In this document: positions 37,593-49,001 of the stretch, in pieces | How positions within the stretch are numbered: position 1 is the first letter of the stretch | Layout of the letters: each line of letters opens with the position of its first letter | NCBI GenBank assembly: GCA_049724395.1 | Contig: JAUGWO010000058.1 | Location: forward strand, 20,274-84,273 | Source: Spongospora subterranea f. sp. subterranea | Lineage: Eukaryota > Endomyxa: Phytomyxea > Phytomyxea > Plasmodiophorida | DNA length: 64,000 nt | Direction of reading: 5' to 3' | Position numbers and translations under genes: made by a program | The notes under the pieces: generated by a model | What the model was told of the DNA's origin: nothing | Databases searched by the model: none | The model's input: the letters and a program-made list of their open reading frames with translations, nothing else

Positions 37593-40468
37593 ATGGAAAT
37601 GGATGAGGATCTGCTTGAACTGGCCCGTCGAGTCGATGCTGTTGGTGGCAAGTCTTCCGTCAAGCTTGCCGCTTGGGAAGCAATGGTTCTAGTTCGCCAT
37701 GTTCACAACCCTGCCACACCATCGGCCAAGTTCGAAATTGAACAATCTTCGGATAGAGCTTCTCTAAGGTTGACATTCTCTCCGATTGCTTCATGGATTA
37801 TTAAGTAGTTTAAGCCAATACCTTCAATTTGATCTGTAGTATAATCATGAGAGACGGATCGCGCCGTCATTTCAAAGCAAATAACATATCCACTGAAGTC
37901 GCGTCCATCCAGGAACATGCTGCCAATAGTGCCATTCAGTGGACAATCGATGGATTTAACTCCACGATTGTTATTGTAGGGCATCCAAGTACGTTCAACG
38001 CAACAAGTTTCGCCAAAAAATATCAAAAAACAATATTCCGATAGGCGAATGCTGTTTTTTTGTCGATCTGCTCTTTGAAGCTGCTGGTTCAGTGTTCAAG
38101 CGTGTTCGGGGTAATATTTTCAACAACAAGCTGTAATTGTGGTGTTAAATGGGTGGACAGATATCCGTTCAATCACAATCAGCTTTTCTTATTGGAAATT
38201 AGTGAACAGTAAATCCAAAGTGGACATGATTTCCAGGTGAGTGATTTATTGCCAAATGTATCCAGGAACCTATGCCATCAGTATTTGTTTTTTGACAGAA
38301 TTGTTGACGGGACTGGCCGCCAACTGATGTCCAAAGACAGGCCAGTTCAGGTTCACGTTGAGGATGTAGCTCAAATCAAGAACATACTGTCCATCGCCGA
38401 CGCCTTAGGTCCAGGGTTCAGCAATTTTTCAACAGATCCCGTTTCTCATGCTGTACATTGCTCCAGATGATCAACCTGATGCGCATCGGTTCATCCGCAT
38501 CTGTATTTTGAATCATTCCTCGAACTGTTATTCTGAGTTCAATGTACCTCTATTGTTGGTTTATTCCTGTTGTCCAGTTTTTGAATTGCATTCTTGTTGT
38601 CGCTGATAGATGATCAATCTTGAACGAAGTTCAAAAACTATAACCGAGTTGGGAACCCTATTGGTCAATCTGCAGCACAAAAAAACTCAACTCAACGGTG
38701 TCAAAAGCTCAAAGTCAGATTTAATTCGAATTGCTGCCGATTCTGGAGTCTCATCACTTGTTTTTGGAGTCAGGTTAACCGATTGCTTAGGCGAGCTGCT
38801 GTCTCGGAACTCCAAATGCATCATGCTGCCGATAATCAGCGAATGCGAATCCGAGTTTCTTGCCAACTCGACAATACTACGGATCGGGTCTGAGTTTATG
38901 TCGATCGAGAGTTCATGTGTGTCAACGCCAATTTCTGACCATGACTTTCATACAATACCATACAAAAACCTCATCAAAGACGAGGAATTCAACGAGAAAC
39001 CAGTTGAAAAGGTGACGCAAATCGGGTCCGTTTGGTGTCAATAATGCTCTGCCAACTCATATTTAGTTATATATTCACACTATACCCAGTACATCCTTAG
39101 ACTATCAAAACAGCCCAAAAGCGTTAACGAATACAAATACCCAACAGAACGGTGCTGAACAGTACGATTTCAATCTTTCTTCTTGTGCTATTGCTCTTAA
39201 TTCGATAAGTGTTTCATTCAGCGACAAAAATGGATTCGATTCGAAACACGACAATATGGGCTCGAGTACACCAGGTGAATATGGAGATCAAGTGATGAAA
39301 GCGATGAAGAGATTTGGATTCCGGTCAGTCGAGGCGTACTCTGCCTTAATGACGAGCTTGAAGAAAAAACCCCCGAGATCAGAGGAGCAGTTCCTAGCTC
39401 ACGATCTGAAAGTGAGAGACTTACTGACAATCAACGAAGACGGAATCATTGATCCATTCTTCCTGATAGTTGGTCGACCTTCTACTTGAAAATGAGTCGT
39501 TGAAGGATCGGTGCCGTTTAACAACCGAACCCCACTCCACTCAACCAGATCATATCGTCCAGGATCTCACCATTGCCAAACTGCAACAGGAAAATTCCAA
39601 CCTTCACCAGATCGTCGACTCGCTTCAGCGCCATATCTACCTTAGTTCGCTCAGCGACCGATGAAAACAGATTAAGGTTTCGATATCTTCAGCACACGGT
39701 TGGGGGTGTTTTTGCAATTGTTGAGTTCGTTAATACTCAGAAGCGCGTCCAATTGCGGATGTTCGCCCTTGAACGAAAAGCCACAAATCCAGAAGCTAAC
39801 TGAGACAGCACAACGATGCCTTCGATCGGCCTTGCAACAAAATCGCAATCTGATCAAGTAGGGTCATCGTCAAATGTGTGTGTGTGTGTGTGTGTGGATG
39901 TGCTTATGGTCCGTTCAGGAATGTGAAACAGCGAGAATCGAAAATCACAGCGTTGGAAAAGCAGCAAAAAGGCGATCAAGAGAAGGTAAATAGAGCAATG
40001 GGATCGATGTTTGTGGTGCGACTTATCGATCGCTAAAAGATCGTCAGCGACGAACTGCTTCTGGGTAAATTACAGCAAGACCTGGAGTATTGCCAGGAAT
40101 ACATCAAATCGCTGGAGGGTGAGTTCAGCGTGATGCGCCATCTGGTGAACGAATCTCGCACAAGCGTCGGGGATTATGGGCAAGGTTGGTCCAATTAAGG
40201 GGTTTTGTACCACAGGAGAACGGAACGCTGAAGCGATCTCATGCACGTAGAGCGACGACTGCGATCGGCACCTCTGACCAGGATCCTGAACCAGCTGGAA
40301 AAGCAGGCGATGAAGGGCGACGATTACTGCCAGCGATTGCGGTGCCTGCGACTGATCCACGAGGCCAGGCAATCATTGGAGGAGATTGAGCGGCAACAGA
40401 TGGAGAGCGCTCACAGGGAGCAGAAATGGGCTTTGCTTTTCAACTCAATACGAGATCGTAAATCATAA
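37593..40468 (+). CDS. Kinesin-like protein with eroded motor and coiled coil
   Basis: Many short exons. The N-terminal part follows the kinesin motor order: AIQWTIDGFNSTIVIVGH at the P-loop strand; after a good intron (GTACGTTC donor near 37991) SECCFFVDLLFEAAGSVFKR; then ITISFSYWKLV, VQVHVEDVAQIKNILSIADA and DPVSHAVH at switch I; then LERSSKTITELGTLLVNL and LGELLSRNSKCIMLPIISE, the last motor helices. The P-loop GQTGSGKT is replaced by GHPSECCF, so nucleotide binding is doubtful. From about 39250 the product is coiled coil (KLQQENSNLHQIVDSLQRHI; SDELLLGKLQQDLEYCQEYI; ARQSLEEIERQQ). A frame joint near 38455 is unresolved, and 39045-39250 may hold an intron or a gene boundary. It could be a microtubule-binding scaffold of the KIF26/VAB-8 kind, by analogy only. 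Confidence 0.6.
39875..39895. repeat. (TG)n microsatellite
   Basis: A run of about ten TG units inside what appears to be an intron of the kinesin-like gene. It is a simple repeat and likely length-polymorphic. Confidence 0.9.
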
Positions 40469-40496
40469 CGGAATTTTAGAACCAATGGTTGTTTTA

Positions 40497-41740
40497 TCAG
40501 CGTCGTTTGTTTCTCATTTGACGACGTCTTTTCTTTCTCTGACGCGCCTCGGCAAGTTCCGCTTTCTTCTCCTTGATCTGCAATTTTGTCAGTCGGCGAC
40601 ATTCGATGTTGACGAGCTGGTTTTTGGAGAGGTCAAAGCGAACATGCCGAGCCGGGTAATCTGTGATGTCGTTGGACCCAGGTACGGCGACCTTATCGGG
40701 GAAGATCTCTTGAACATTCATGAACACGGTATCGGACGATGGCGCCACAGGTGTACATATTGAAGAAATATCTGTCTGATGATCCCCCATCTCGATATAT
40801 TGAATATCGTGTTGCAGCGGGATCGCCCCCCTCGTTTGTGATTGGAACACGACGATGGAGCTACAACGTCAGGAGGGGAACGTTCTGTTAGTCACAGGAA
40901 ATGAGTTGTTCAAGTTATTTACGACAACAGTCTGGATAAAGACGGGGGAAGGGGGTGATTTCCGATTCAGGTTCCTTGATTATTGGTGAACTGCCAAGTG
41001 ACAGCACATGTGAAATTGACAAGTACCACAACCCTTTCGAGACGTTCGGGACTATCACCGCTTGGCAAAGTTGGGCGTACAACATCAAAACTAACAGCAG
41101 ATCCGGATGGAATGGATGTGCGAGGAGCTGCGAGACGAGACCGATTTGGATCGTTACAAAGCAATCCTCGCCTGAACCTTGACGAGGCTTCCAAAAGTCT
41201 TGTCGCGTTTTGTCAGTCCATTTTTGAATATGTCTAACGACTTGCGATGATGGGCATCGCACCACTAATTCAAAGACAGTCGCGGTTCCTCAGACGTGTC
41301 GACGTCGGCCGTTCGTCAACAGGCGAGGACCGCTTTGTACAGAATTGAAATCTTTCCCGCAGTCCTATCCTGATCTGGTCTGAGATCCTGAGGAGAGTTC
41401 CAAACTCCAGAGGGATGCCAAGGTGCTAGAATCGACGAAGAGAGACCGCCAACTTCGCAAGCGTTGATTGTGCCGTCCCGTTTCGATTAATTGTAGTACT
41501 CGGCAGTTTGTTGATCGTTCAATTGGTCGCTGTGAGAGGAAACGAGTTACCGTTAACCAACTCGACATCCGAATCGTCTCCTTCAGAAAAATTTGACTCA
41601 TCATCCGTAAAACTGCTCTCAGAACCAGACACATCGTCCTCTGATGAAAGATTGATGATAAATTTGGGTTGCGGTTCAAACCGGTATTCAGGTAGACCTG
41701 TATGTTGATTCGATTAGGCTGGCCATCGATTCTCAAAAGG
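40497..41740 (-). CDS. Unrecognised exons, basic C-terminus and acidic segment
   Basis: A minus-strand frame ending at 40497 encodes ARHVRFDLSKNQLVNIE, then a strongly basic tail (EARQRKKRRRQMRNKRR), as in nucleolar proteins. Upstream on the same strand, near 41690-41515, an open frame without its own ATG reads KFIINLSSEDDVSGSESS, then FSEGDDSDVEL, an acidic serine-rich segment. Between them 41265-40967 has open minus-strand frames of uncertain reality. They could be exons of one gene with acidic and basic tracts, but I could not join them by clean splice sites. No function is assigned. The right-hand end approaches the transposon block. Confidence 0.35.
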
Positions 41741-41979
41741 CAGCCTGTTTTCTCGAAGTATCGATGAACGCGACCAAGCTTGATTATTTCGTCAAAGGCG
41801 TTCCCAACCCACTTCGTAAATAGGATACGACGCTCTCTAGCGATGAATTTCCCATCAGTTCACTTGGATAGAAAAACGGGGTTTTCTAGTTCTTTGTCGA
41901 GTTGAAGAGCGACATGATACTTCATCATCCGTCCAGCTCCAGCATCGACTACAGTATTTAGGTCATATTACTGTTTACA

Positions 41980-43611
41980 AATGAGTAATTTACGTTCTTG
42001 GTTGAATCATATCTGTAACGTTTGGAGGGAAGTACATTAATTTGCCCAACTTCTCCATTGAACTGCAGAAATCAGAGTTTTGATGTGCATCTAGGTTATC
42101 ACACAGAAATAGGCGGCTTCTGCACGATCCTGTTGGAAAACAGGGCCTTGTAGATATAATTTCGCGATATTGATTGCTGTGTGCCCGTTTACCCACGCGT
42201 TTGCCTGAAACAGGACACCTACGCAAGGATCCTAAAGAAAACAATAAATCACATGAATTTCCACTTTTAATCTGAAAATGCGATAAAGCACCCAACCACT
42301 GGTTTCGCTCGAATTCATAATCATGGTCCCGGCACCTCGACAGATGATTATAGGCTTTGGTTGCAGCGCTTGAGAATCCGCACAAAGAGTCAGATGCAAG
42401 GTGCATTGCCGTTTTCCATAACCCGAACGTGGCTGCCGAACCCAAACACGCTCAGCACCTTTATTGTCTACAGTTCTTTTATCACCTTCACAGATGAAAG
42501 GCAATGGGACCTAGGAGACACGAGTTAATAGCTGGTTCTCGCATTATGTGCTCGAGCACCTGGTCAAAGTTGAATACCAAGGATGGCTTGTAAAACCCAT
42601 ACTTGGTGTCAACGGTCGGAGACTGAGAAAATTGCGAAAACAAATTCTGATGAAACTTGAAAATCGCGGAACTGCTTTGCGATGCTGCCAATTTCTTGTG
42701 ATTGCTCCATCGACGGATCGAGAACCCTTGTCGGAGGAGAAACCCAGAATAATACCAGGAACGAGAAAGCTGAATATGATCAACATGTTGATCGGGAATC
42801 AGAGTACGTATTTTCCTCAGTTGGCGAGCACGGGATATGATCCAGGTTTTATTGGCTTTTAGGCCATTAAGACGACGTCGTCGCAACTCGCGTCCCAACT
42901 CTTCCTCTAACCTTCTGAGATGAATGAGCCAAGGACGATTGAATCGCCCTCGTTTACGTGAATTAGAGGAGCAGCTCGCAATGTCTCTGATTTCAGAAGC
43001 AGACTTGACCCACTTCGTCAAAACATCACTGGAAATCCCTGAAAAATTACTCACGCTGCGTACTGCCTCAGCCCGTGAAGACATCTCTTTTTGAGAATCT
43101 CTAGACCGACGGCGGCGTTCTTGACCTCTGCTGACGTTTTTCCTAATCGGGACCTCACCTTCATAATCTAACAAATTCCAAAACACGTTCGTTGACAAGG
43201 GATAATCATCATTATCAAAATTCCTCAACCTTGCATTATAGAGTGCGTTTTTCGATGTGCAATCAGCGCTTGAGCCGTTTGAAAGGATTTGTTGCAGTCA
43301 GTACACTGATGTCTATCTCGAGCGAAACGAGGGCAGTTTTTAGAGACAAACTGTTGGCCACTGGCTTTCGCTGTCAAAATTGATGGGCCAAAGAAGGCGT
43401 GCAAACTTGTCTGCTGCAGAAGAGGCTTACGAGGTTTACTGCAACCTTTGAGAAAAGGAATGTTACTCATTTTGCCTGACGAAGATATACTGTGCTCACC
43501 TGAAGGTACTGCTGGTGAACTTTCAGCTTCCGCTTTGCTGTAATTGTGTGAAATTACATCATGATGCACTAAAATGTAAGTCAAACGGGTACCCGGATTG
43601 CCAATGACCAA
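41980..43611 (-). mobile_element. pogo-like DNA transposon with N-terminal C2H2 finger
   Basis: Minus-strand transposase remnant. Near the N-terminus is one C2H2 finger (HQCTDCNKSFQTAQALIAH). Then come CENP-B-type binding helices (LKANKTWIISRARQLRK; YYSGFLLRQGFSIRRWSNHK) and the DDE domain: FNFDQV at the first Asp, KRTVDNKGAERVWV, GKRQCTLHLTL, FLCDNLDAHQ at the second Asp and YFPPNVTDMIQP at the third position, the usual pogo/Tigger order. The product is split over at least four frames (43611-43225, 43228-42488, 42504-42232, 42445-41990), and the first catalytic block reads DQ instead of DE, so it is not expected to be active. The family, Tc1/mariner superfamily pogo group, is a confident call; terminal repeats were not found. 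Confidence 0.75.
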
Positions 43612-43684
43612 GAATTATTTAGCCTGACGAGACAGTTACGGCGACCCCATTTTCTGCTGATAAATTTAAAACTGCCCTCGTTTC

Positions 43685-44067
43685 GCTCGAGATAGACATC
43701 AGTGTACTGACTGCAACAAATCCTTTCAAACGGCTCAAGCGCTGATTGCACATCGAAAAACGCACTCTATAATGCAAGTTTTAGGAATTTTGATAATGAT
43801 GATTATCCCTTGTCAACGAACATGTTTTGGAATTTGTTAGATTATGAAGGTGAGGTCCCGATTAGGAAAAACGTCAGCAGAGGTCAAGAACGCCGCCGTC
43901 GGTACAGTTACGGGAAGAAGTCTGAAATTTTAGAGAATATAGAGATTCTCCAAAAAGAGATGTCTTCACGGGCTGAGGCAGTACGCAGCGTGAGTAATTC
44001 ATCAGGGGTTTCCAGTGATGTTATGACGATCTGCCAAATCCCGGATTGCAGCTACAATGGATCCTGA
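43685..44067 (+). mobile_element. Inverted partial copy of the pogo-like element (5' part)
   Basis: The plus strand repeats, in opposite orientation, the zinc finger and following segment of the element at 41980-43611 (SFQTAQALIAHRKTHSIMQ; FWNLLDYEGEVPIRKN; QKEMSSRAEAVRSVSN). Identity is very high by eye. This copy keeps about 16 codons (SYGKKSEILENIEIL region) that the minus-strand copy lacks, so the minus copy carries a deletion. The match stops soon after SSDVM. The two copies face each other with about 350 bp between the repeated parts, a large palindrome prone to rearrangement. Confidence 0.75.
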
Positions 44068-44212
44068 CATTGAAAGGTACATGACCAATATTCAACTGTT
44101 GTTGTGTTTTGAGGGACGACTGGATTTCGGAGTCCGGAGATTTTATTAATAGAATTCTGATTGACGACTGACGTTGGTACAAGAGCTCCCAGCACAAATT
44201 TAATCAGTTTTT

Positions 44213-44623
44213 GTGATAAGACCCCTATCTGCCCGCGTTTTAATCAGTTTTTGGACCCTGTTTTTCTCGTTAAAAAACGGCCTTTGGGGTCTCAAACCCT
44301 TTTTTTCGGGGTTCGGGCCTTATCATGAGAATGCTTATCAAAAAAATTTACTGTACATTGCAGAAGGAATGACATCTATACATCAGGTATGCGACATAGC
44401 AATCAACAAGCCTCTTAAGGCCAAAATACGGGATGAATACTACAAGTTCCGTATAAAGTCTATCGGAGATCTTTCCGCAAAAGAAATCGCAGGGTCAGTC
44501 TTCTCAGTTCCCAGGGAGAATTTAGTCGGTATGATTGAAACTGTCTTCGATGATACAATGCAAGAAACAGCACTCGTCGATCGATTGCTGATGCATTTGC
44601 CATTTGTAGACAAGATTTTCTAA
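44213..44623 (+). mobile_element. DDE transposase C-terminal fragment
   Basis: The frame has EGMTSIHQVCDIAINKPLKA and KIRDEYYKFRIKSIG, which correspond to the last catalytic block and downstream helix of DDE_1 transposases (usually GMTSLLQPLDVSVNKPFK). It is on the same strand as the partial copy ending at 44067 and probably is its 3' part after an internal deletion of the middle. The sequence upstream (44213-44320) is low-complexity. Confidence 0.6.
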
Positions 44624-44789
44624 AATTGAGCTCAATAGGAAGTGAGTTTATTAAACCATACGGTCTCCCACGTGTACGTGTAGACACATGTGAACATATT
44701 GTGAGATCATGGGGCTGAGGAATGTAAATCGGTTCTTGGTAATTTGACAGGACCGTGCCCTTGGCCATTTCGTTGCTGATGGGGAAGAC

Positions 44790-46680
44790 GGCGGGGAAGA
44801 CGGCGGACCATTACGCAGCACATTTCGGGGCGTTATTTCGTGCCGACCGATTTGGAACAGTGGAACGACGCCTTTCCTGGCAATACTTGTGACTTTTCGG
44901 ACGCTGAGCGTGCAGGATTTGAGCGCGCTCTCGAAAACACTGTAACATCCCTCCTGAGCAAGACATCAAACTGGAGCTGTTCTACAGGTGTTGCTCTGTT
45001 CATTTCAAGAGAACTCTGACCCGAGTAAGACGGAACGGCGCCCTCGTCGAACCCGAAAAGGAGCATTCGTTTTATCAATCTGCGTGCGCGCTACTTACAA
45101 TCGATGATGCCGAAGAATCAGAACCCGCCTCGAGTCTCTGGTACTTGATTTTCCTCGGCTGAAAAGATGGTTCCACTGGCACATCGCTCGTGGAGAGTTT
45201 ATTTTCCCCGCAATGGCGAAAGCCTGCAACAACCCATTCATCAGTGACGACACCAATGCACAGGAATGTATTGGTGGCGACTTTCAATTTAGTGCTCCGA
45301 AAGCTACGCTGTCCATCGCAGAGTGTCTGGATCACTCCTACAAATACGTGAAACAGGTCGAATTGGATTTTTCCATGGCCTTGCAGGGGATGCCACTCCG
45401 GTATGCTCGGCCTGTGTCGAGGAAGACAATGTTTGTCAATGATGGTCGCCCTCCAGATCAGCTGGTTATGTGCACGAAGCGTGTCTGCCGACCCAAGGGG
45501 GCACGGAACTTGCAGCCGGGCATCGCTTCCGACACGGATGCCAAAACATTGGGATTCTCTGGAGCTTCATTTATCACGGATTCAAGGCCATTAACACATG
45601 CGCGAATGGATACTGGCCTAATGGCTATTCTAGTTCTTTATCAATACGGCGGGCTGTCAGAGGATGCGGACATCAATAAACTTCGGAAAGTTATGGTGTT
45701 ATTGGAGGCGAAAGAGTATGACAGGGCTCGATTCATCTGGTGCACTACCGTCCTTGGAAAACCAGAAACTGGCGAATACGACCTGTATGGCTCAGTAGAA
45801 AGCAATCTCTGTGATGGATGTCCTGCTTTATTCGTTTCAAAACGTCCTTCGACTCGCAATGCGGATCGGATTTCTGCCCGACTCCTCATGCAGTATCGTC
45901 GAATTCCCGGCAGCCTGATAGCGGTGGCGTTGGAAAACTCTTCACTCAAGTACATCCACCCGCATCCTGCAAGCGGTTTACGCAGGAGGCTCTGGAAGTT
46001 TTCTTCAGCGAGCACGTCATGTGAAATGATAGCCACAGAAGAGCACGTAGCCGACAAACCCATGGAGGCATTTCGATCACAGCCCGTTCTCAGCGAAGAC
46101 CTCACCGTAATCGGCGAGAAATCTTGCTGCGCGGGGACCCGTCGTTATCTTTCCCGAAACATCATTTCGTATCCAGTACTGCTACACGTCGCGTTGTCCT
46201 GTCGGCGATAATGAGTCTTCACAGATGATCCAGAAGCCAGTTCGAAACATCCTTGTCGAAGATAAGGAGTACGTCCTGGCCGCTTTGATATATTCTATCA
46301 ACCACAAAACCCACTTCTCAGGACACATGTTCGTGCGCGGCCGACCCTTATATTACGACGGGATGACGAGACCAGTCCAACGATGGCATTCATTGGCGGA
46401 GTATCAACTGACGACACACCCAATCTCGCACATCTGGTATCTTCGAGCCAATCGCGAAATTGCGAATACCTGTTCATCGTCGTCAAGCGATGATCAATCA
46501 AGCGAAAGTCAGACCTAACCGTCCAAGCGGCAGCGTCGTACATTACCTCCCGTTGAAACGGCGGAAACTATAAAGGCTAAGTTGCTGCCTGCCAAAAAGA
46601 AAGAACAAAAAAGTATCCGATCGGCATTTCTGTGCACATCGTCGGCACGAGAGGAGCATTGCCGACATGCGCGACCTGTG
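44790..46680 (+). mobile_element. Transposon-type protein of a fungal MULE/KDZ-like family
   Basis: A broken plus-strand coding region. The first part (about 44810-45130) reads RYFVPTDLEQWNDAFPGN, then VHFKRTLTRVRRNG. The long open part (45213-46211) has SDDTNAQECIGGDFQ, resembling the TN-x-x-E block of Mutator-like transposases, and MFVNDGRPPDQLV followed by CRPKGARN. The last part (46225-46518) has ALIYSINHKTHFSGHMF and LYYDGMTRP, a His...Asp arrangement seen at the end of multicopy fungal transposon proteins with a ULP/OTU-like protease fold. After a TAA at 46516 the frame stays open to about 46710 with a basic stretch. Two to three frame breaks make it inactive. The exact superfamily is uncertain; a host-derived gene is less likely. 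Confidence 0.5.
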
Positions 46681-47017
46681 CCAAAAAATTGGGCGCGGCA
46701 ACAATAGAATTGTGCATCAAATATTGACCGATGCAGCCCGTGGATTCTTTGAATCCAATTCATTCCATGCTAACGGTACTTGTTTGCAGTGGATGTCGCC
46801 CAAGCAAGATGATGTCGCTGCCTTTCGTATAAAATAAACTTGAAATGATGCTGCAGTCAATTGCTAAGGCGTTTTGGACAGGGGCTCCTCAGTTTCGCTT
46901 GATAGATCATCGTTTGTCGAAGATCTGTACTTTTCGCTATTAGTTCTACACCAATAATGAAGGGCCAACGCCCAACAGAATTGACTGGATCAAAAAGCTG
47001 GATGTCGCAATTTGAAT

Positions 47018-47306
47018 CTGTGTTTTGCACACAAATTGCGTGAGTGTTTTGCACACAAATTGCGTGAGTGTTTTGCACACAAATTGCGTGAGTGTTTGCA
47101 CACAAATTGCGTGAGTGTTTTGCACACAAATTGCGTGAGTGTTTTGCAAACAAATTGCGTGAGTGTTTTGCACACAAATTGCGTGAGTGTTTTGCACACA
47201 AATTGCGTGAGTGTTTTGCACACAAATTGCGTGAGTGTTTTGCACACAAATTGCGTGAGTGTTTTGCACACAAATTGCGTGAGTGTTTTGCACACAAATT
47301 GCGTGT
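47018..47306. repeat. 24-bp tandem repeat array, 12 copies
   Basis: Twelve near-identical copies of a 24-bp unit containing TTTTGCACACAAATTGCGTG lie head to tail; one copy is 23 bp (near 47092) and one has a C-to-A change (near 47150). The unit holds an imperfect palindrome (CACACAAATTGCGTG, 12 of 15 positions symmetric). Because 24 is a multiple of three, every frame reads as an 8-residue repeat; these ORFs are by-products. It ends about 70 bp before the WDR53-like start codon. Confidence 0.95.
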
Positions 47307-47373
47307 GTTGCGATTTTAGGAGCGGAAGGCCACGCCCACCCAAGGGGTGTTGGAGCGGAATCTGGGACTGATC

Positions 47374-48721
47374 ATGACCTCTATTTGTTCCCTCTCCACC
47401 CGAGCTCTTATTGGTCACACTGCTCCCGTTCAATGTCTACACGCTAGCCATGATGCTCCAGAGGTGCTCCTTTCTGGCGGGACAGAAGGGGTGGCCAGGA
47501 TATGGGACACCAGGCAATCAAACAGGGTCACCTCTCGTTGCCGCCTTTGTTGAATGGTGATCTCATTTAACTTCTAGGCCGTCCGGTCCCTGGTCGTGTC
47601 TAACGAATCCGTCAATAGTCTATCGCTATTCTCCAGCACAATAGTTTTAGCTGTGTCTGGAACTAAACTACTTGTATATGATCTAAGGCGGGATAATATC
47701 CCTATTGTCCTGCGGTCCCCATCGTATCAGCCCTTCTCCGGTTGCTCAATCACCCGTAGATTCGTCAGGCTTGGCAAGAATCCAACCTCTTAATGTATAG
47801 GTAATGATGAGCTGAATCAGGTCGTCTGCGACAACAAGCGGATTGCTGTTTGCGATGATAGCGGATCCATCGCAATTGGGTCCTGGAGCCAAAATCGTGT
47901 GGTTTCTATGGAGTCTGCACAAATAGCAGGTTAAATCAAGTGTATAATTGCTTCCATTTCCCGTTAAAAGTTCCAAATAGGGCATGAGAATATATGTTCC
48001 TGTGTCGCAATCTGCCCAAATAAGTCACCAATGATTATCAGCGGAGGAATGGACTCCATCATTAAATTTTGGAAACCAAAGTGGGTCGTCTGAATAATTT
48101 CCCTGCTCTTGTCGCTGATCACAGTTTGCGGGATATTGTAGCGGATCATGCATTGGGTTAATCAACACAGCACCTCCCTCGTCGGGCAATACGATCCAAT
48201 CATCAATGGTGCATTCTATCACATGTTCAGGCGATGGGGTCCTCTTTGCCGCCGGTCTTGGTAATTCCGATGTTTTGTTGGGCAGTCTTCAAACGCGATC
48301 AGAAGCAGCCCGCTTGCATGGTCATACTGGAATTGTCTGTAATGTTGAGTTCGCTGCTTTTCGTCCGCGTAATCTATGGTTAAATAATGGATAATTCGGT
48401 CTAATTTGTTGTTAGTCGATACAATATTATCGGCATCGACCGACTCTACGATCGTCGTCTGGAATTTGGATCCGTCGATGCAACCTGATACGTCGCTCGC
48501 AGATTTATCACAAGCGGAGAAGGAAGTTTTCGATCATCGTCTAATCCAGACCCGAGTTTTGTACGGATATAAAATCGTTGAGCTTGTTTTGATGAGGACG
48601 ATTAATGTGTTCCGGTTTTGTTCAGATTATCTGCTAAACCGAATTTCATGACCAGCTCTCGCCAGGGAAACATCTATGTTGCTGATTCTACATCATCCAT
48701 TACTGTCTTCAATTTGATTTA
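47374..48721 (+). CDS. WDR53-like WD40-repeat protein
   Basis: Short exons from ATG 47374 (MTSICSLSTRALIGHTAPVQ). WD40 blades appear in order: LLSGGTEGVARIWDTRQ; TIVLAVSGTKLLVYDLRR; DNKRIAVCDDSGSIAI; MIISGGMDSIIKFWKPK; GDGVLFAAGLGNSDVLLG with LHGHTGIVCNVEF; ILSASTDSTIVVWNLD; and NFMTSSRQGNIYVADSTSSI to the stop at 48721. The number, spacing and final YVADSTSSITVF block resemble WDR53, a small propeller thought to serve as a substrate receptor for DDB1-CUL4 ligases; this function is transferred by resemblance only. Introns are short, and several were placed by frame alone. The 24-bp array sits directly upstream, where its promoter should be. Confidence 0.75.
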
Positions 48722-49001
48722 AAATATTTTATGCTAACGCCAGGCCTCTCTTCGCTGGTCTTTCAAGCTTGTAGCTTTAATAACATCGCTATGCAGTTTA
48801 TTTTCTGTAAAGTTTTTGTCTAACTATTTTTATGTCTGCTTGTACTTGCGACCACCTATCCTCTGTCGGTATAGACTCTTTGCCTGATCATTGACTCACT
48901 ATCGCACCATTCTATCTCGACCCCCGACAAATCAAGCGATTGATCTCCGACATCATGTTCTTGTTTACCTCCTATATGTTCCCCATTTAGCCCATTCGTC
49001 G

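Noticed and set aside
46857-47433. Long ORFs on both strands over the 24-bp array (repeats such as CAKHSRNL)
   Set aside because: They arise because the repeat unit is a multiple of three in length and are open in several frames at once.
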